Below are positions 26,523-35,380 of a stretch of 64,000 nucleotides of DNA, in pieces; within the stretch, counting starts at the first letter, position 1; every line of letters begins with the position of its first letter. The notes below the pieces were generated by a model. It saw only the letters and a list, made by a program, of their open reading frames with translations, searched no databases and had not been told where the DNA came from. The stretch lies in NCBI RefSeq assembly GCF_011440305.1, contig NZ_JAAOIW010000011.1, forward strand, positions 186,001-250,000. Reading direction: 5' to 3'. This DNA is from Paenibacillus agricola. Lineage in GTDB: Bacteria; Bacillota; Bacilli; Paenibacillales; NBRC-103111. Both the position numbers and the translations under genes were made by a program.

Positions 26523-26975
26523 TCATACTTTTTTGCAATCTTCCCCGAGGACGTGATCAGCAAATCTCTTAGATAGGACAACTTTCCCGCAAAGCGGACA
26601 TTCCCTATCCCGTACATCACCATTAAATGGTACATGTCCAAGATCAGTAGAAAGTTGTATGTCTATATTTTCTTCCTCTTCCTCTTCCTCCTCAGGAATT
26701 TTAGTTAGCGTTACATAACCAAAACCAGCATCATCTAATTCCTCATCATTTTGGCATATTGGACATTTTACAGAAGATTGGTCCTCCAATGCTGCTTCGA
26801 CTCCGAAAATGACGACACAACTGGAGCATTGATAGAAATGCATCTGTGGATAAAAATCCACAATAGGGGCACATCCGCTACAAAGATCTTGACTGCTATT
26901 TATCCAATGGCAAGCTCCAATGCACGCACTATTTTCAGTACATCCACAAACCTTACACTTACTTTCAATACACAT
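26523..26975 (-). CDS. Small phage/plasmid zinc-finger protein
   Basis: 150 residues with three cysteine clusters: KCKVCGCTENSACIGACHW followed by LCSGC, CSSCVVIFG with CPICQNDEEL, and a C-terminal CPLCGKVVLSK. The first cluster is a CxxCxxT...CxxxCxW signature seen in phage proteins of unknown role. An acidic EEEEEEE stretch separates the fingers. RBS AATGGAGGAAACCTA precedes ATG 26975. Confidence 0.65.
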   Translation of the reverse strand: MCIESKCKVCGCTENSACIGACHWINSSQDLCSGCAPIVDFYPQMHFYQCSSCVVIFGVEAALEDQSSVKCPICQNDEELDDAGFGYVTLTKIPEEEEEEEENIDIQLSTDLGHVPFNGDVRDRECPLCGKVVLSKRFADHVLGEDCKKV

Positions 26976-27020
26976 TAGGTTTCCTCCATTTTTATGGTTT
27001 TTACAAGTCCTTAATTATCT

Positions 27021-28304
27021 TTAACAAGGCCCACCCTCAGTCCCTCGGAATGCACCAGCTGGAAACTCCCAGTCTTGGCCAAGAGGAACAAATACATCTT
27101 CGGGGTAAAATATACCCTTCATCACCTGTTCGAGCGCTAAGAGATTAGAATGATCAATACAAGAAACCGCATCTCCGATAAAAGTATTGATGTCCACTTT
27201 ATTGTCGAGGGTGAAACCAAGCTCTTTTTCAGCATCGACAATTTGCTGAAATATACTGCCCTCTCCACTGCCATAAAGCTCTTTGACACCTGCCCATTGA
27301 CTCGGTCCATTGAATATGCAAAGTGCGCATGAGACCCTATTCAAACCAACCCTATACAGGGGATTAGGATTGATGCGGAATCTCTTAATCTTTTCCCACA
27401 CATCACGCAAAGACCAATCAATGAGCGGGCGCCACACATGCACGGTTCGATTATTTCTAGTTTCTGCATTTGTCCCATGTTTTTCACATTCATTATAAAC
27501 GCGGCGATTATGGCTCTCGCCCCTTCTTTCACCACTAACCATCAGGATCTTGCAGTCCCGCTTTGTCTCCTCTGAGTGAATAATTGCAACATTACCTACC
27601 ATAATTTTTAAATATGCTGAGCAAAACCTTGTGGATAAATCTGACACCTTAGCTGGCAGCTTCATCCGATAACCAATTTGCTTTAATTCATTAAAGCATG
27701 TTTCCAGCATATCCAAATTATCTTCCAGTTCAGCCTGCTCCATCAATGCTTTTAATTCGATTGTACGCTGCCATAATTTAGATTCTACTGTCGTAATGCC
27801 ACCAGCATCTTCAAAAGAAACCGGGGCTGAGGATCCCAGACGAAACACCTCGGACCAGAAGCCACCTTCACGCCAGCTAAACCTAAGCCGGATACCCAAG
27901 GCTTTCGCAAAGGCTTTTGCGTAAGGAAGCGTCACAGGATGGTCCATTTTCTTATCCGAGCCTTTATCGATAAGATGATGCCACAATTCTATCTTATCTT
28001 TAGGTACACCTAGTTCAAGGAGGTGGAGTACACAACCTAGGCAATCCTTCCCTGAGCTGAATAAAACAATAATTTTTGAATAAGTTTCCAATGGTAAAAG
28101 ATTAGCCAGATAATTTCTTTTATCGTGACTTGTCTCCGTTCTCCCTTTATATTGTGGCGATATCTGTATGTTATTTCCGTAGATGGGCTTGATCGGCCCG
28201 CCATAGATAACTTTAGTATTAATGGTACAATCGATGTCTCTTATTATTTCAGGTATATCCATTAATCCACCTGAATCAAAATCAAACTGCATACGGTATC
28301 CCAT
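27021..28304 (-). CDS. Phosphoadenosine-phosphosulfate-reductase-family protein (phage/mobile type)
   Basis: 427 residues. A PP-loop motif, IIVLFSSGKDCLGCVLHLLE (about 79-98), starts an adenine-nucleotide alpha-hydrolase fold of the PAPS reductase/CysH type. C-terminal VSCALCIF and an upstream RFCSAYLKI supply cysteines. Relatives are common in phages and mobile elements, and DndC of the phosphorothioate system belongs to the same superfamily, but no other dnd genes are present. Real substrate unknown; nucleic-acid modification is possible. RBS GGAGGACTACTAAATT precedes ATG 28304. Confidence 0.8.
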   Translation of the reverse strand: MGYRMQFDFDSGGLMDIPEIIRDIDCTINTKVIYGGPIKPIYGNNIQISPQYKGRTETSHDKRNYLANLLPLETYSKIIVLFSSGKDCLGCVLHLLELGVPKDKIELWHHLIDKGSDKKMDHPVTLPYAKAFAKALGIRLRFSWREGGFWSEVFRLGSSAPVSFEDAGGITTVESKLWQRTIELKALMEQAELEDNLDMLETCFNELKQIGYRMKLPAKVSDLSTRFCSAYLKIMVGNVAIIHSEETKRDCKILMVSGERRGESHNRRVYNECEKHGTNAETRNNRTVHVWRPLIDWSLRDVWEKIKRFRINPNPLYRVGLNRVSCALCIFNGPSQWAGVKELYGSGEGSIFQQIVDAEKELGFTLDNKVDINTFIGDAVSCIDHSNLLALEQVMKGIFYPEDVFVPLGQDWEFPAGAFRGTEGGPC

Positions 28305-28342
28305 AATTTAGTAGTCCTCCCAGAGTAAAATTGCAAAATAAA

Positions 28343-28367
28343 AGGGCATCTGCAATTTGCAGTGCCC
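28343..28367. terminator. Terminator after the YgiT-like gene
   Basis: GGGCATCTGCA / TGCAGTGCCC stem with flanking A- and T-runs, just past the stop of the 28374-28826 gene. Confidence 0.8.
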
Positions 28368-28373
28368 TCTTTT

Positions 28374-28826
28374 TCATTGTGTTATGGTGATTAATTCATT
28401 AAATTCGATTTGTTTAGGAATGATATGGTGATTATTGACTCTCCATAAAATTTCTTCATCAAGGACGGTTTCTAACTTTGCAGCTAATCGCATATCCCCA
28501 ATAATTCGGCCGCAAGTGCTGCATTCACTTCGGGGGACACCAGTAAGTGTAAGAGTTAAATCCTGATCTCCCACATTTACCTCCCGCTCCTCATCTTTGT
28601 AGATGATTTTTAGTGAGGTGCTTCCACATAGGCAAGTAGACAATGGTTTAGGAATGCGGGTATCTTTTAAGACCAAGTCGCGAATATACTCGGCCATATT
28701 TCCTTTACTATGCATGACAGCCTTAAGTTCAATCATTCGTCTTTCCTCCCTGGTTAAACGAGTCTTCGGTAAGTCGAACGTACGCGGGTTCTCGGACTTG
28801 TGGCGGCCAGCTTTTTTATTTTGCAT
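28374..28826 (-). CDS. YgiT-type zinc-finger protein with RHH-like N-terminus (antitoxin candidate)
   Basis: 150 residues. The N-terminal helical segment (RLTREERRMIELKAVMHSKG, then NMAEYIRDLVLKD) resembles a ribbon-helix-helix or MobC-like DNA-binding part. The C-terminal part has CLCGSTS and GVPRSECSTCG, the MqsA/YgiT zinc finger. YgiT-type proteins usually act as antitoxins or autorepressors downstream of MqsR- or DUF4258-type toxins, and a DUF4258 protein is encoded 107 bp upstream. RBS GAAGGAGATGGACC precedes ATG 28826. A perfect 28-bp palindrome lies in the gap. Confidence 0.75.
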   Translation of the reverse strand: MQNKKAGRHKSENPRTFDLPKTRLTREERRMIELKAVMHSKGNMAEYIRDLVLKDTRIPKPLSTCLCGSTSLKIIYKDEEREVNVGDQDLTLTLTGVPRSECSTCGRIIGDMRLAAKLETVLDEEILWRVNNHHIIPKQIEFNELITITQ

Positions 28827-28871
28827 GGTCCATCTCCTTCAAAACGTTGTACGCTCATTATACCGTAGCTC

Positions 28872-28899
28872 AACAATTTTTGCACGTGCAAAAATTGTT
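28872..28899. promoter_or_regulatory. Perfect 28-bp palindrome between toxin-like and antitoxin-like genes
   Basis: Half-site AACAATTTTTGCAC repeats as its exact reverse complement with no spacer. No T-run follows on either strand, so it looks like an operator rather than a terminator. Confidence 0.7.
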
Positions 28900-28933
28900 T
28901 TGTTGATCAATATTACTTCCTTTAGAACCCGCC

Positions 28934-29377
28934 TCACTGCTCCCTGGTGTCACATAAACAAATCCGACGTGTATAATTTTCAGTCCACACCCATTCCTTT
29001 GATCTCGGATCATAGACCGTCGTAATTATCATGAAGTTTGGGTTACTTTCCAACATAGTAACAGATACATGCATCGGCCGGTATTGGCGCGCAGCTAATT
29101 TGATATTGTACCAAATCAGAAAGCCATACTCACCATTTTTAAAACGGCTTTCAATAATCTCACCTTTGAGTACAGCTTCGAGAACTTGGCTCTCTGAAAA
29201 AGCACGCCAAAGCACCCGAAATTCCGCGTGATCATCAAAAGCCAAATCTGCTATACCGAGCTCATAAGCATCTCTAAATTTATTTAATCGATTATTAGCT
29301 GTGTCAAGATGTCTCTCCATACGGGAAAAGCGTTCTTCTGAAACTTGTTTGCAACGTGATTCATTTTTGCAGTTCAT
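28934..29377 (-). CDS. DUF4258-domain protein (toxin candidate)
   Basis: 147 residues. The DUF4258 core is visible: DHAEFRVLWRAFSESQVLEA, then GEIIESRF, RQYRPMHVSVTML and MIITTVYDPRSKEWVW. DUF4258 proteins are RelE/MqsR-like and often pair with YgiT-type zinc-finger antitoxins. An added N-terminal Cys-rich helix (NCKNESRCKQVSEERFSRME) is unusual. ATG 29377 follows AGGAGG by eight bases; a GTG at 29386 lies within the RBS. The toxin-first order matches mqsRA. Confidence 0.75.
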   Translation of the reverse strand: MNCKNESRCKQVSEERFSRMERHLDTANNRLNKFRDAYELGIADLAFDDHAEFRVLWRAFSESQVLEAVLKGEIIESRFKNGEYGFLIWYNIKLAARQYRPMHVSVTMLESNPNFMIITTVYDPRSKEWVWTENYTRRICLCDTREQ

Positions 29378-29433
29378 CCCTGTCACCTCCTAAGTCTTTA
29401 GACCAAAGCCCGCTCCTCAGCTTGCAAAACTTT

Positions 29434-30573
29434 TTATTCCCTTATTCTCATAGGGATTAATACACCGAGTGTTTTAATCGCATCATCCGCCGGCCTAATG
29501 ATCATAGGTGTAACTGGGCTTGTAAATGATAACCGCACTCGTTTTTGACTAATTACATTCAATGCGGCCAACAAATAGAAGACATCAAGAGCTATGCGCA
29601 ATTCCTTCCCTTCAGTCTTGCAATCCTCCAAAACATCCATAACCTGCCCTACTTCTGCCTTACTAACAATTGTTATTTGATCATTATCTAAAGTAAAAAT
29701 CGCCATTTTTTTGTCTTTTGCAAAAACCGCTGCTCGATTCAAGGCTCCTTCCAACTTATCCTTATCCAAAGTAGTCTCAATTTCAAATACACGAGGAATT
29801 AGCTTATCGGTATCAGGAAAAGGTTGATCCAGCACTTTTGTAATCAATTTGATACCTGGACCTGATATTGAAATAGCAGATTTAGATACTTCCATTTTTA
29901 AGGTCGCTTCAAATCCATCAAAAATACGTACAATCTCCTTGCAGGAAGCTATTGAAAGAGTTTCCTTGAAGGGAATTGATATCACATTTTCGATCAATGA
30001 ACGTGACAAACGATTCCGATCCGTTGCCGTCAGCTTTAGATCTGTCTCACCAGCTTCGATTTGCATATTAACTCCAATTAGATTTTCTACTTTTGTTGCA
30101 GCAGCATACATCGTACTCCTAAATGAAGCTACTAAAGTTTGAGCAGGAATCGTAAATGTACTTGTTATCTCTTGGTCAAATGTGATCGATGGGTATTCTT
30201 TCGCGTCTAATATTGCAAGATCAAATTTTGCTGTTCCTGCTTCAATCAATAACAAATTTTCTGTTTTCATTGTGAGTTTCATCTCACCAGCGGGCAATTT
30301 ACGAATAATTTCAGCAAATAACTTCGCCGGTACCGCAAATGAAGCATCATGTTCAGTTGAAAATAGGTCTCTTTCTCCTATGCATGTCGTTATGACACCA
30401 TCTCCACCTGTAAACACTACATTTCCAGCTTTGACATCAATTTTCATGCAGCTAAGAATAGGAATGGTCGTGGTTGTAGAGCATGCTTCAGCAATGCTAG
30501 TTACCTTGTCCGTGAACCTTTTTACATCCTTTACAGTAAATTTAATCACTTTTGCTTTAACTGTTGTTTCCAT
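29434..30573 (-). CDS. dnaN: DNA polymerase III beta sliding clamp (mobile-element paralogue)
   Basis: 379 residues with the three-domain beta-clamp layout: TTTIPILSCMKIDVKAGNVV, FAVPAKLFAEIIRKLPAGEM, then LIGVNMQIEAGETDLKLTAT and C-terminal PMIIRPADDAIKTLGVLIPMR. The chromosomal clamp ends in M-P-hydrophobic-R/L; here LIPMRIRE is close. Being next to primase-like, ssb and radC genes, and far from dnaA, it is likely an element-borne clamp. A structured leader (copy 1) lies about 40 bp upstream. RBS GGGAGATGAAGCTCGT precedes ATG 30573. Confidence 0.92.
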   Translation of the reverse strand: METTVKAKVIKFTVKDVKRFTDKVTSIAEACSTTTTIPILSCMKIDVKAGNVVFTGGDGVITTCIGERDLFSTEHDASFAVPAKLFAEIIRKLPAGEMKLTMKTENLLLIEAGTAKFDLAILDAKEYPSITFDQEITSTFTIPAQTLVASFRSTMYAAATKVENLIGVNMQIEAGETDLKLTATDRNRLSRSLIENVISIPFKETLSIASCKEIVRIFDGFEATLKMEVSKSAISISGPGIKLITKVLDQPFPDTDKLIPRVFEIETTLDKDKLEGALNRAAVFAKDKKMAIFTLDNDQITIVSKAEVGQVMDVLEDCKTEGKELRIALDVFYLLAALNVISQKRVRLSFTSPVTPMIIRPADDAIKTLGVLIPMRIRE

Positions 30574-30611
30574 ACGAGCTTCATCTCCCTAAAATGGTGT
30601 TTTTAATTTCA

Positions 30612-30740
30612 CATACACGCGCACAAAAAAAGCCCCGTGTCGGTGATCCTTTCTTGAAATAGACATATCTATCCCAAGGAATTCATACCGCCACTAGGGC
30701 TTTTATCTTCGAGTGTAACGATTAACAAGAGTTAATCAAC
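30612..30740 (-). promoter_or_regulatory. Structured leader element, copy 1 (upstream of dnaN)
   Basis: Minus strand 5' to 3': hairpin GATTAAC/GTTAATC (30720-30737), box CGTTACACTCGAAGA, then a long hairpin AAAAGCCC...GGGCTTTT (30625-30704) with stem GTGGCGG/CCGACAC, inner CCTT/AAGG and ATAGA/TCTAT stems, ending in seven Ts. Nearly identical to 39018-39135. Confidence 0.7.
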
Positions 30741-30778
30741 ATGAAATTATACATGTATATTTTAACATATGATCTTTA

Positions 30779-31876
30779 ATGCTGGCAATCATTCTACCAA
30801 TTAATTACTTAACTCGATATAAGGAATTCATAATTTTGAAGAGCCATATCCGTAATCGAAGGTTGAACAGAAGATTATTTCTGCCCATCCTTTTTTCGTT
30901 TTTAGTCACAACTGCTACCTCGTGGGCAAGCGAAAGCCAACCTACCTCCAAGCTTACTTTAGGTAAACAACGAAGCAAGGACCGCCGGAATCCCTAAAAC
31001 ACACTTTCTTGTTCGACCACTCATGTACTTGAGACTTTTACTTCCCGGTTGCCTGTTGCTTTCGTGCATGAAGGTTTGAGTGGGCAACTCCCACAGCTTG
31101 GACTCGGCAATGGTGATCGCGGATTTCATAGCCGCTTTCCGTTTTTTCAGGTCCAATTGTCGATCTGCTGTTGTCTGCCTGCTAAGCCTTGGATTTTTCC
31201 TTGTGGTAGGTGCTGTACTTGACGAACGCCTCCACCTGTTTGTCCTCCCCAGTAAGCGTAATCTCTTCCCCACCGTTTCCAACATCTGCAACGAGACTGC
31301 CAGGCAGTGCTAAAGCATCCTCCACCTTCTCTTAATGAGGCTTTAAGCAGCGCATACCCTTGGCAGGCTTTAGCCGATAATGAATTGCCGTTTAACCCAA
31401 TTCTCTGCTCATTTCATTCAGCAGCACGGCTACCGTATGCGGCACGATCAGCCCGGCAATAATTTTCATACCACGATATACACCGTATCTCGTAACTAAT
31501 ATAGATAAAAATCGGTAATCCCTATTCCAGAAACACAAAAAAGCTCCAGGGATCACTAGCCGACAGGAACTTTATCCTTTCATTTTTCTGAGGTCTGGAA
31601 TCTTAGGAATTCATAATTCACTTGTGTGGTTTTGGCTTTTCCCGAACCATTAATCCCTTTTGGGTTTTTTGGGCAAGTTTACAAAATTCAATTGCCAGTT
31701 CCTTGAGACTTTTTTGCTTCGTATTCATTATCAATCACTCCTAATAGATTATTATTGAAAAAGTGTATATATCCTCTCCCCCACTCATAACTTCTACTAA
31801 GGAGTGGTCAAGTGGTCAAGTGGTCCTGAGATAAACTCATAAATGAGCTCATAAAATGTAACAGGGGGGAATATGG
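30779..31876. other. Low-coding region with decayed gene fragments
   Basis: About 1.1 kb, GC-richer around 31,000-31,450. Minus-strand fragments such as IIAGLIVPHTVAVLLNEMSR and ITLTGEDKQVEAFVKYSTYH are separated by stops and frame changes, suggesting one decayed gene of unknown family. The last 300 bp before 31877 show nothing clear. Confidence 0.4.
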
Positions 31877-32284
31877 GTGTTCATAAATCAAATTATAGAA
31901 GAAGCAAGAAATCAAAATGTTCATAAGAAGGTGAAGGATCCATTAAAGAAAGAGAGAAAGACTCGTTCGGATAAACTTCATGACATACGATTTCCGGTAA
32001 CTCCAGATGAACGAATGAGGTTAAGGCGCATTGGAAAGCATTTGAAATTGACCGAGACTGCTTGCTGCACACATCTATTAATGTTAGCCTTGCAACTGCG
32101 AGAGCAGAGAATACCCAGTTACCCATATGAAGACACAAGAAGGTATATGCATGTTAAACCTACAGAAGAATGGTACAAGATCATTGCAGAATTAGCAATC
32201 CATTATGATGTTTCTGAGCGTCAAATGGTCTACCGCTTGATCCACTTTTCATTAGAAATTCCATTCAAGGAGGATAGTATTTAA
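31877..32284 (+). CDS. Ribbon-helix-helix-like protein with two repeats
   Basis: 135 residues. Two similar segments, IRFPVTPDERMRLRRIGKHL (followed by KLTETACCTHLL) and MHVKPTEEWYKIIAELAIHY (followed by DVSERQMVYRLI), each look like a beta strand plus two helices, as in ribbon-helix-helix DNA-binding proteins. It may be a copy-number or transfer regulator. GTG 31877 follows GGGGGG AATATGG. The next gene (32286-32912) is related in style and was probably cotranscribed. Confidence 0.6.
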   Translation: MFINQIIEEARNQNVHKKVKDPLKKERKTRSDKLHDIRFPVTPDERMRLRRIGKHLKLTETACCTHLLMLALQLREQRIPSYPYEDTRRYMHVKPTEEWYKIIAELAIHYDVSERQMVYRLIHFSLEIPFKEDSI

Positions 32285-32285
32285 T

Positions 32286-32912
32286 ATGTTAAAACACGAG
32301 GCAACAAAGCTTCCGTTAATTTCAGATACGCCCCATATTGAGGACCATAAGAATCTAACTTGGCAGCTAATATCCTCTTTATTTGGATCGAAGACTGAAA
32401 AGCCACTATAATACGAAGAAATATTAGTTAAAATCCCATTCGCTGAATATTCGCGACTAGGTGTGTTTTTAGATGATATTTACGATGCGACAGAAGGAGA
32501 ATGTTCAATTACATTCAACGGACTCACTTCCATTCTATTAGCCGATTTTCTTAAACAGATTAGCATTGGGCTTCCATTAGCGAGTTTAGCAAATACGCTG
32601 CAGGCGAAGCAAGATAAATACCTGAAGTCTATTCAAAGTGATTTAAAACAAACATCACAGAACAGGTGGGTTTTAGTTGAAAGCAAGATTTCCCAGCCGC
32701 GGCAGAAATACAAAATAATTTCATTTCATATCCATCCAAAGGCAATGCGTAGAATGAACTTTCTATTATTGGATTTGAATCTTAATGATCCCAACTTTTT
32801 TATGACCGTTGAAGAGATAGTCACGATTTTGCTTCGGGATATAGTTCATGAAATCCGAACGAAAGACCATAGAGAGATTATGGGCGTATTCATTGATAGA
32901 CTATCGGAATGA
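32286..32912 (+). pseudogene. RHH-like protein gene interrupted by an in-frame TAA
   Basis: ATG 32286 (RBS AAGGAGGATAGTATTTAAT) opens a 41-codon frame ending at TAA 32409. The same frame continues without further stops to 32912: YEEILVKIPFAEYSRLGVFL, then a helical region and ISFHIHPKAMRRMNFLLLDL with a C-terminal helix pair. The parts make one 208-codon gene split by a single stop (CAA or GAA to TAA would do it). A GTG at 32463 could express the last 149 residues alone, but no clear RBS is seen there. Confidence 0.5.
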
Positions 32913-32965
32913 ATCATTACTATTAGCCATTGTTTCTAGATAATTTAGGTTTATACGTGCTGCCC

Positions 32966-33205
32966 TTAATTTTTTTTATTTAAGATATCATTGATAGTTT
33001 TTTTAGCTTTAGCCATACTTTGATCATGCTGCTCTACTTTTTTCATTATTTCTTCTAACTGCTCTTTGTAAGAGGGAAGCCGGTTAAAGTCGCCTTTAAT
33101 CAATTGTCCTTTTCTTTCTTTCAATAGAATCACTACTTTCTGAGATTTAATAAACCCAGTATGGTCTAATGAATAACATATTAAACTACTAAAAGATAAT
33201 ATCAA
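32966..33205 (-). CDS. Small helical hypothetical protein
   Basis: Up to 79 residues; the conserved-looking part is LLKERKGQLIKGDFNRLPSY plus a coiled coil (EQLEEIMKKVEQHDQSMAKA). The start is uncertain: a TTG near 33132 after AGTAGTGATTC would give about 56 residues. Family unknown. Confidence 0.45.
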   Translation of the reverse strand: MILSFSSLICYSLDHTGFIKSQKVVILLKERKGQLIKGDFNRLPSYKEQLEEIMKKVEQHDQSMAKAKKTINDILNKKN

Positions 33206-33240
33206 AAGCGAGGAAAGGAGTAAAACACCTTTCCTCGCTT
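33206..33240. terminator. Terminator-like hairpin
   Basis: AAGCGAGGAAAGG / CCTTTCCTCGCTT stem with an AT-rich tail, upstream of the small minus-strand gene and downstream of the 33249-33413 frame. Confidence 0.7.
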
Positions 33241-33248
33241 AATTTTAA

Positions 33249-33413
33249 CTAATACATTAAGCTCGAACCTTTCACATGATTCAATAAAGTTCTTTTGTTC
33301 TTTAATAGTTTCATCCATTTTTCACTAAGTAAATCGTATTTGTTCAACTTGATCGCGAAGGATAGAATGTTTCTTTGATGAGTATCATCCAGATTCCGCA
33401 ATTGGTTTTGCAT
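33249..33413 (-). CDS. Possible small protein (54 aa)
   Basis: Starts MQNQLRNLDDTHQRNILSFA and ends at TAG 33249. Helical and protein-like but with no clear RBS, so it may be a remnant. It is followed by the strong hairpin at 33206-33240, which supports a transcript ending here. Confidence 0.3.
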   Translation of the reverse strand: MQNQLRNLDDTHQRNILSFAIKLNKYDLLSEKWMKLLKNKRTLLNHVKGSSLMY

Positions 33414-33590
33414 TTCTTACAAAACCGAAGAGGCGGATAAAAACGGAACTCACTCCGTGTCTCTTGTTGTCTGTAACTGTTCAGCAATCATGCTGCAAAT
33501 TTGGAATATAAAGTTATCTTTCTTGTAGATCCGAATAATTTCTTGACTTATAATTAGGGAGAAGGACTACTTGAGCAGGGGGATGAAGAG

Positions 33591-33944
33591 TTGAAAAATC
33601 ATGTTTGGGTCAATGACCGTTTGCTGCAAACGAATAAAAGTTTTTCTGCTTTAAAATTGAAGCAACGGGAATGGATTGCTACCTTACTCCGTGAGAAAAG
33701 CATAACGCAGATGCAAAAACAGCGTCGAATGCTTTCACGCCTAGAAAGGGAACAAGTGTTAGAGGAGACGCTGACCGAGATTAAAAAAAAGGGAATTTGG
33801 ATTCCCGATCATGAAGTTCGATGGTACTATATTAAAAAGGTTAACCGCTACTATAGCACCTACTTGAAACATTCGTTGTATGAGAAGCAATTTCACGAAT
33901 CAGAAAACAGCGCCATCCGGGTAAGAGAGCAACCAAATGACTGA
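33591..33944 (+). CDS. Hypothetical basic helical protein
   Basis: 117 residues, strongly basic (LKLKQREWIATLLREKSITQ, QKQRRMLSRLEREQVLEETL). TTG 33591 follows GGGGGATGAAGAG. No domain is recognised. The composition suggests nucleic-acid binding, but that is a guess. Confidence 0.6.
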   Translation: MKNHVWVNDRLLQTNKSFSALKLKQREWIATLLREKSITQMQKQRRMLSRLEREQVLEETLTEIKKKGIWIPDHEVRWYYIKKVNRYYSTYLKHSLYEKQFHESENSAIRVREQPND

Positions 33945-33950
33945 CAAAAA

Positions 33951-34454
33951 CTATCCCCGTTTTTTCTTAAGTAGCTTATCCTTAAGCAAATCAACTAAGT
34001 ATTTTAAAATATTTATTTCTTCGTTTGTAAATGGTGCGTCATTTCCCTGAATGAATTCATACAATTGAATATAGGCTGGAAATATTTGATTACCACTTAT
34101 TTGATCAATACAAGTTTCTACACAGTGTTTTTGTGCACTCTTTACTAAACCTAATAAATATTTAGGTAAGTTATTCATTTTAGGTAGATCATCTAATTTT
34201 AACATGGCTATCAGGAACAATAAATGGTTCAACACTTCTGAATCATTTAGTGGTTGTGAGAAGTTATCACTGGTCATTAGATGGTCTAATATGTTCTTGC
34301 GCTTAAGCTTACTGGAGTCCTTGGGTTCCAGAAACTCCATCTTTAGTATATTTTCGATTTCATTCAAGCGTTCATAATGAAAAGCATGCGCATCAACCGG
34401 AAGAGATTTTTTACAAATATCCAAAGTAAAAAGAAGATCATCTAATTTACTCAT
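33951..34454 (-). CDS. Hypothetical helical protein
   Basis: 167 residues, all-helical, with MSKLDDLLFTLDICKKSLPV at the start and a basic Lys-rich C-terminus (LLKDKLLKKKRG). It converges with the gene at 33591-33944, with the two stops seven bases apart. Family unknown. Confidence 0.6.
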   Translation of the reverse strand: MSKLDDLLFTLDICKKSLPVDAHAFHYERLNEIENILKMEFLEPKDSSKLKRKNILDHLMTSDNFSQPLNDSEVLNHLLFLIAMLKLDDLPKMNNLPKYLLGLVKSAQKHCVETCIDQISGNQIFPAYIQLYEFIQGNDAPFTNEEINILKYLVDLLKDKLLKKKRG

Positions 34455-34890
34455 TCCTTAGGACTCCCCTATTCATCAAAATACATTATGGAACAGCATC
34501 AATCGTTAAGTTGGTCTCTATCCCAAAGAGGAATGCTTGGTGCATCCGATTTATACATACCATATTTTCAATCTTTATCCATTCTACGCCCACAAGCAGT
34601 ACAACCTATCAGGAAAGTTTTGATAATATCAAAGTTCGAGTGTTTATCTTGTGTTGAGTCCTTGTCAGTGTAGGGGTTCATAAAGATTTTTTCGATCAGA
34701 GGGGGCTCGCCAGCTTCCTTAAAAGTAAGATAAAGAGAATATGCCCGCTGTTGATTGCATGTGTAGAGTATTGGTCACGCTTCAGTCGGACGAACACGGA
34801 GCATTTTCTTGCTTTTAACCCATACCCCTCAGCAACGTGCGTCGATCATGTTCGAACTCGAAAAATCTAGAGAGGAATCTACTTAACCTT
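34455..34890. other. Gap with a possible zinc-knuckle remnant
   Basis: A minus-strand fragment IIKTFLIGCTACGRRMDKD near 34570-34640 ends in a stop and has no RBS. Nothing else clear. Confidence 0.3.
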
Positions 34891-34894
34891 ACTC

Positions 34895-35044
34895 TTAACC
34901 AGTTCGTTGACTACGTTTTATTGTCTTTTTTAAAATACGCTCTACGTCTTTCATAATCTTTTCCTGTTTCTCACGTAATGAAGGAAATGCATCTTCACCC
35001 AAACGGGATTTGCTCCCGATCAACTTTCCATCTTCTCTTCTCAC
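34895..35044 (-). CDS. Small basic hypothetical protein (about 49 aa)
   Basis: GTG 35044 lies eight bases after AAAAGGGG (another GTG at 35050 is closer). Product: RREDGKLIGSKSRLGEDAFP followed by a Lys/Arg-rich helix. Good codon pattern but no known family. Confidence 0.45.
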   Translation of the reverse strand: MRREDGKLIGSKSRLGEDAFPSLREKQEKIMKDVERILKKTIKRSQRTG

Positions 35045-35112
35045 TGACACTACCCCTTTTGGCTAAATAGTATACCTTACGAAATTAACGCTCAAGGGTA
35101 CACATGTAAAAT

Positions 35113-35139
35113 AAAACCCAACAACAAGTGTTGGGTTTT
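35113..35139. terminator. Terminator downstream of the GAF-protein operon
   Basis: AAAACCCAACA / TGTTGGGTTTT perfect stem with a 5-bp loop. Confidence 0.85.
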
Positions 35140-35143
35140 ATCA

Positions 35144-35380
35144 TCAACTATGGCTATGGGCTAAAACTTTTCTTGGTTTATTATTTGGTTTATTATCCGA
35201 GATAGCAATTTTAGCTTTATTCGCAATATCCAAGACACTTTTTAAACGAAGATCACTGTCCATGTTTCGATTGTCATTAATGCTCCGAAGTTCTAAAGTC
35301 AATTTAAGAAGCTGATCCAGATTATTTTCTTCCAAAGAACGTCTTTTCCGAAATAAGTTCATAAAGGATTGCATACTCAT
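35144..35380 (-). CDS. Small helical protein overlapping the GAF gene
   Basis: About 78 residues (MSMQSFMNLFRKRRSLEENN...). ATG 35380 or ATG 35374 follows AAGGTGGTG. It overlaps the end of the upstream membrane GAF gene by about 50 bp, so the two are coupled. It ends in KPRKVLAHSHS just before a strong terminator. Function unknown. Confidence 0.6.
   Translation of the reverse strand: MSMQSFMNLFRKRRSLEENNLDQLLKLTLELRSINDNRNMDSDLRLKSVLDIANKAKIAISDNKPNNKPRKVLAHSHS

Noticed and set aside
27021-28304. A phosphorothioate (dnd) modification system
   Set aside because: Only a PAPS-reductase-family protein is present; no dndA, dndB, dndD or dndE seen.
30612-30740. T-box or a known riboswitch
   Set aside because: No T-box bulge sequence (GGNACC) and no match to riboswitch cores I know.
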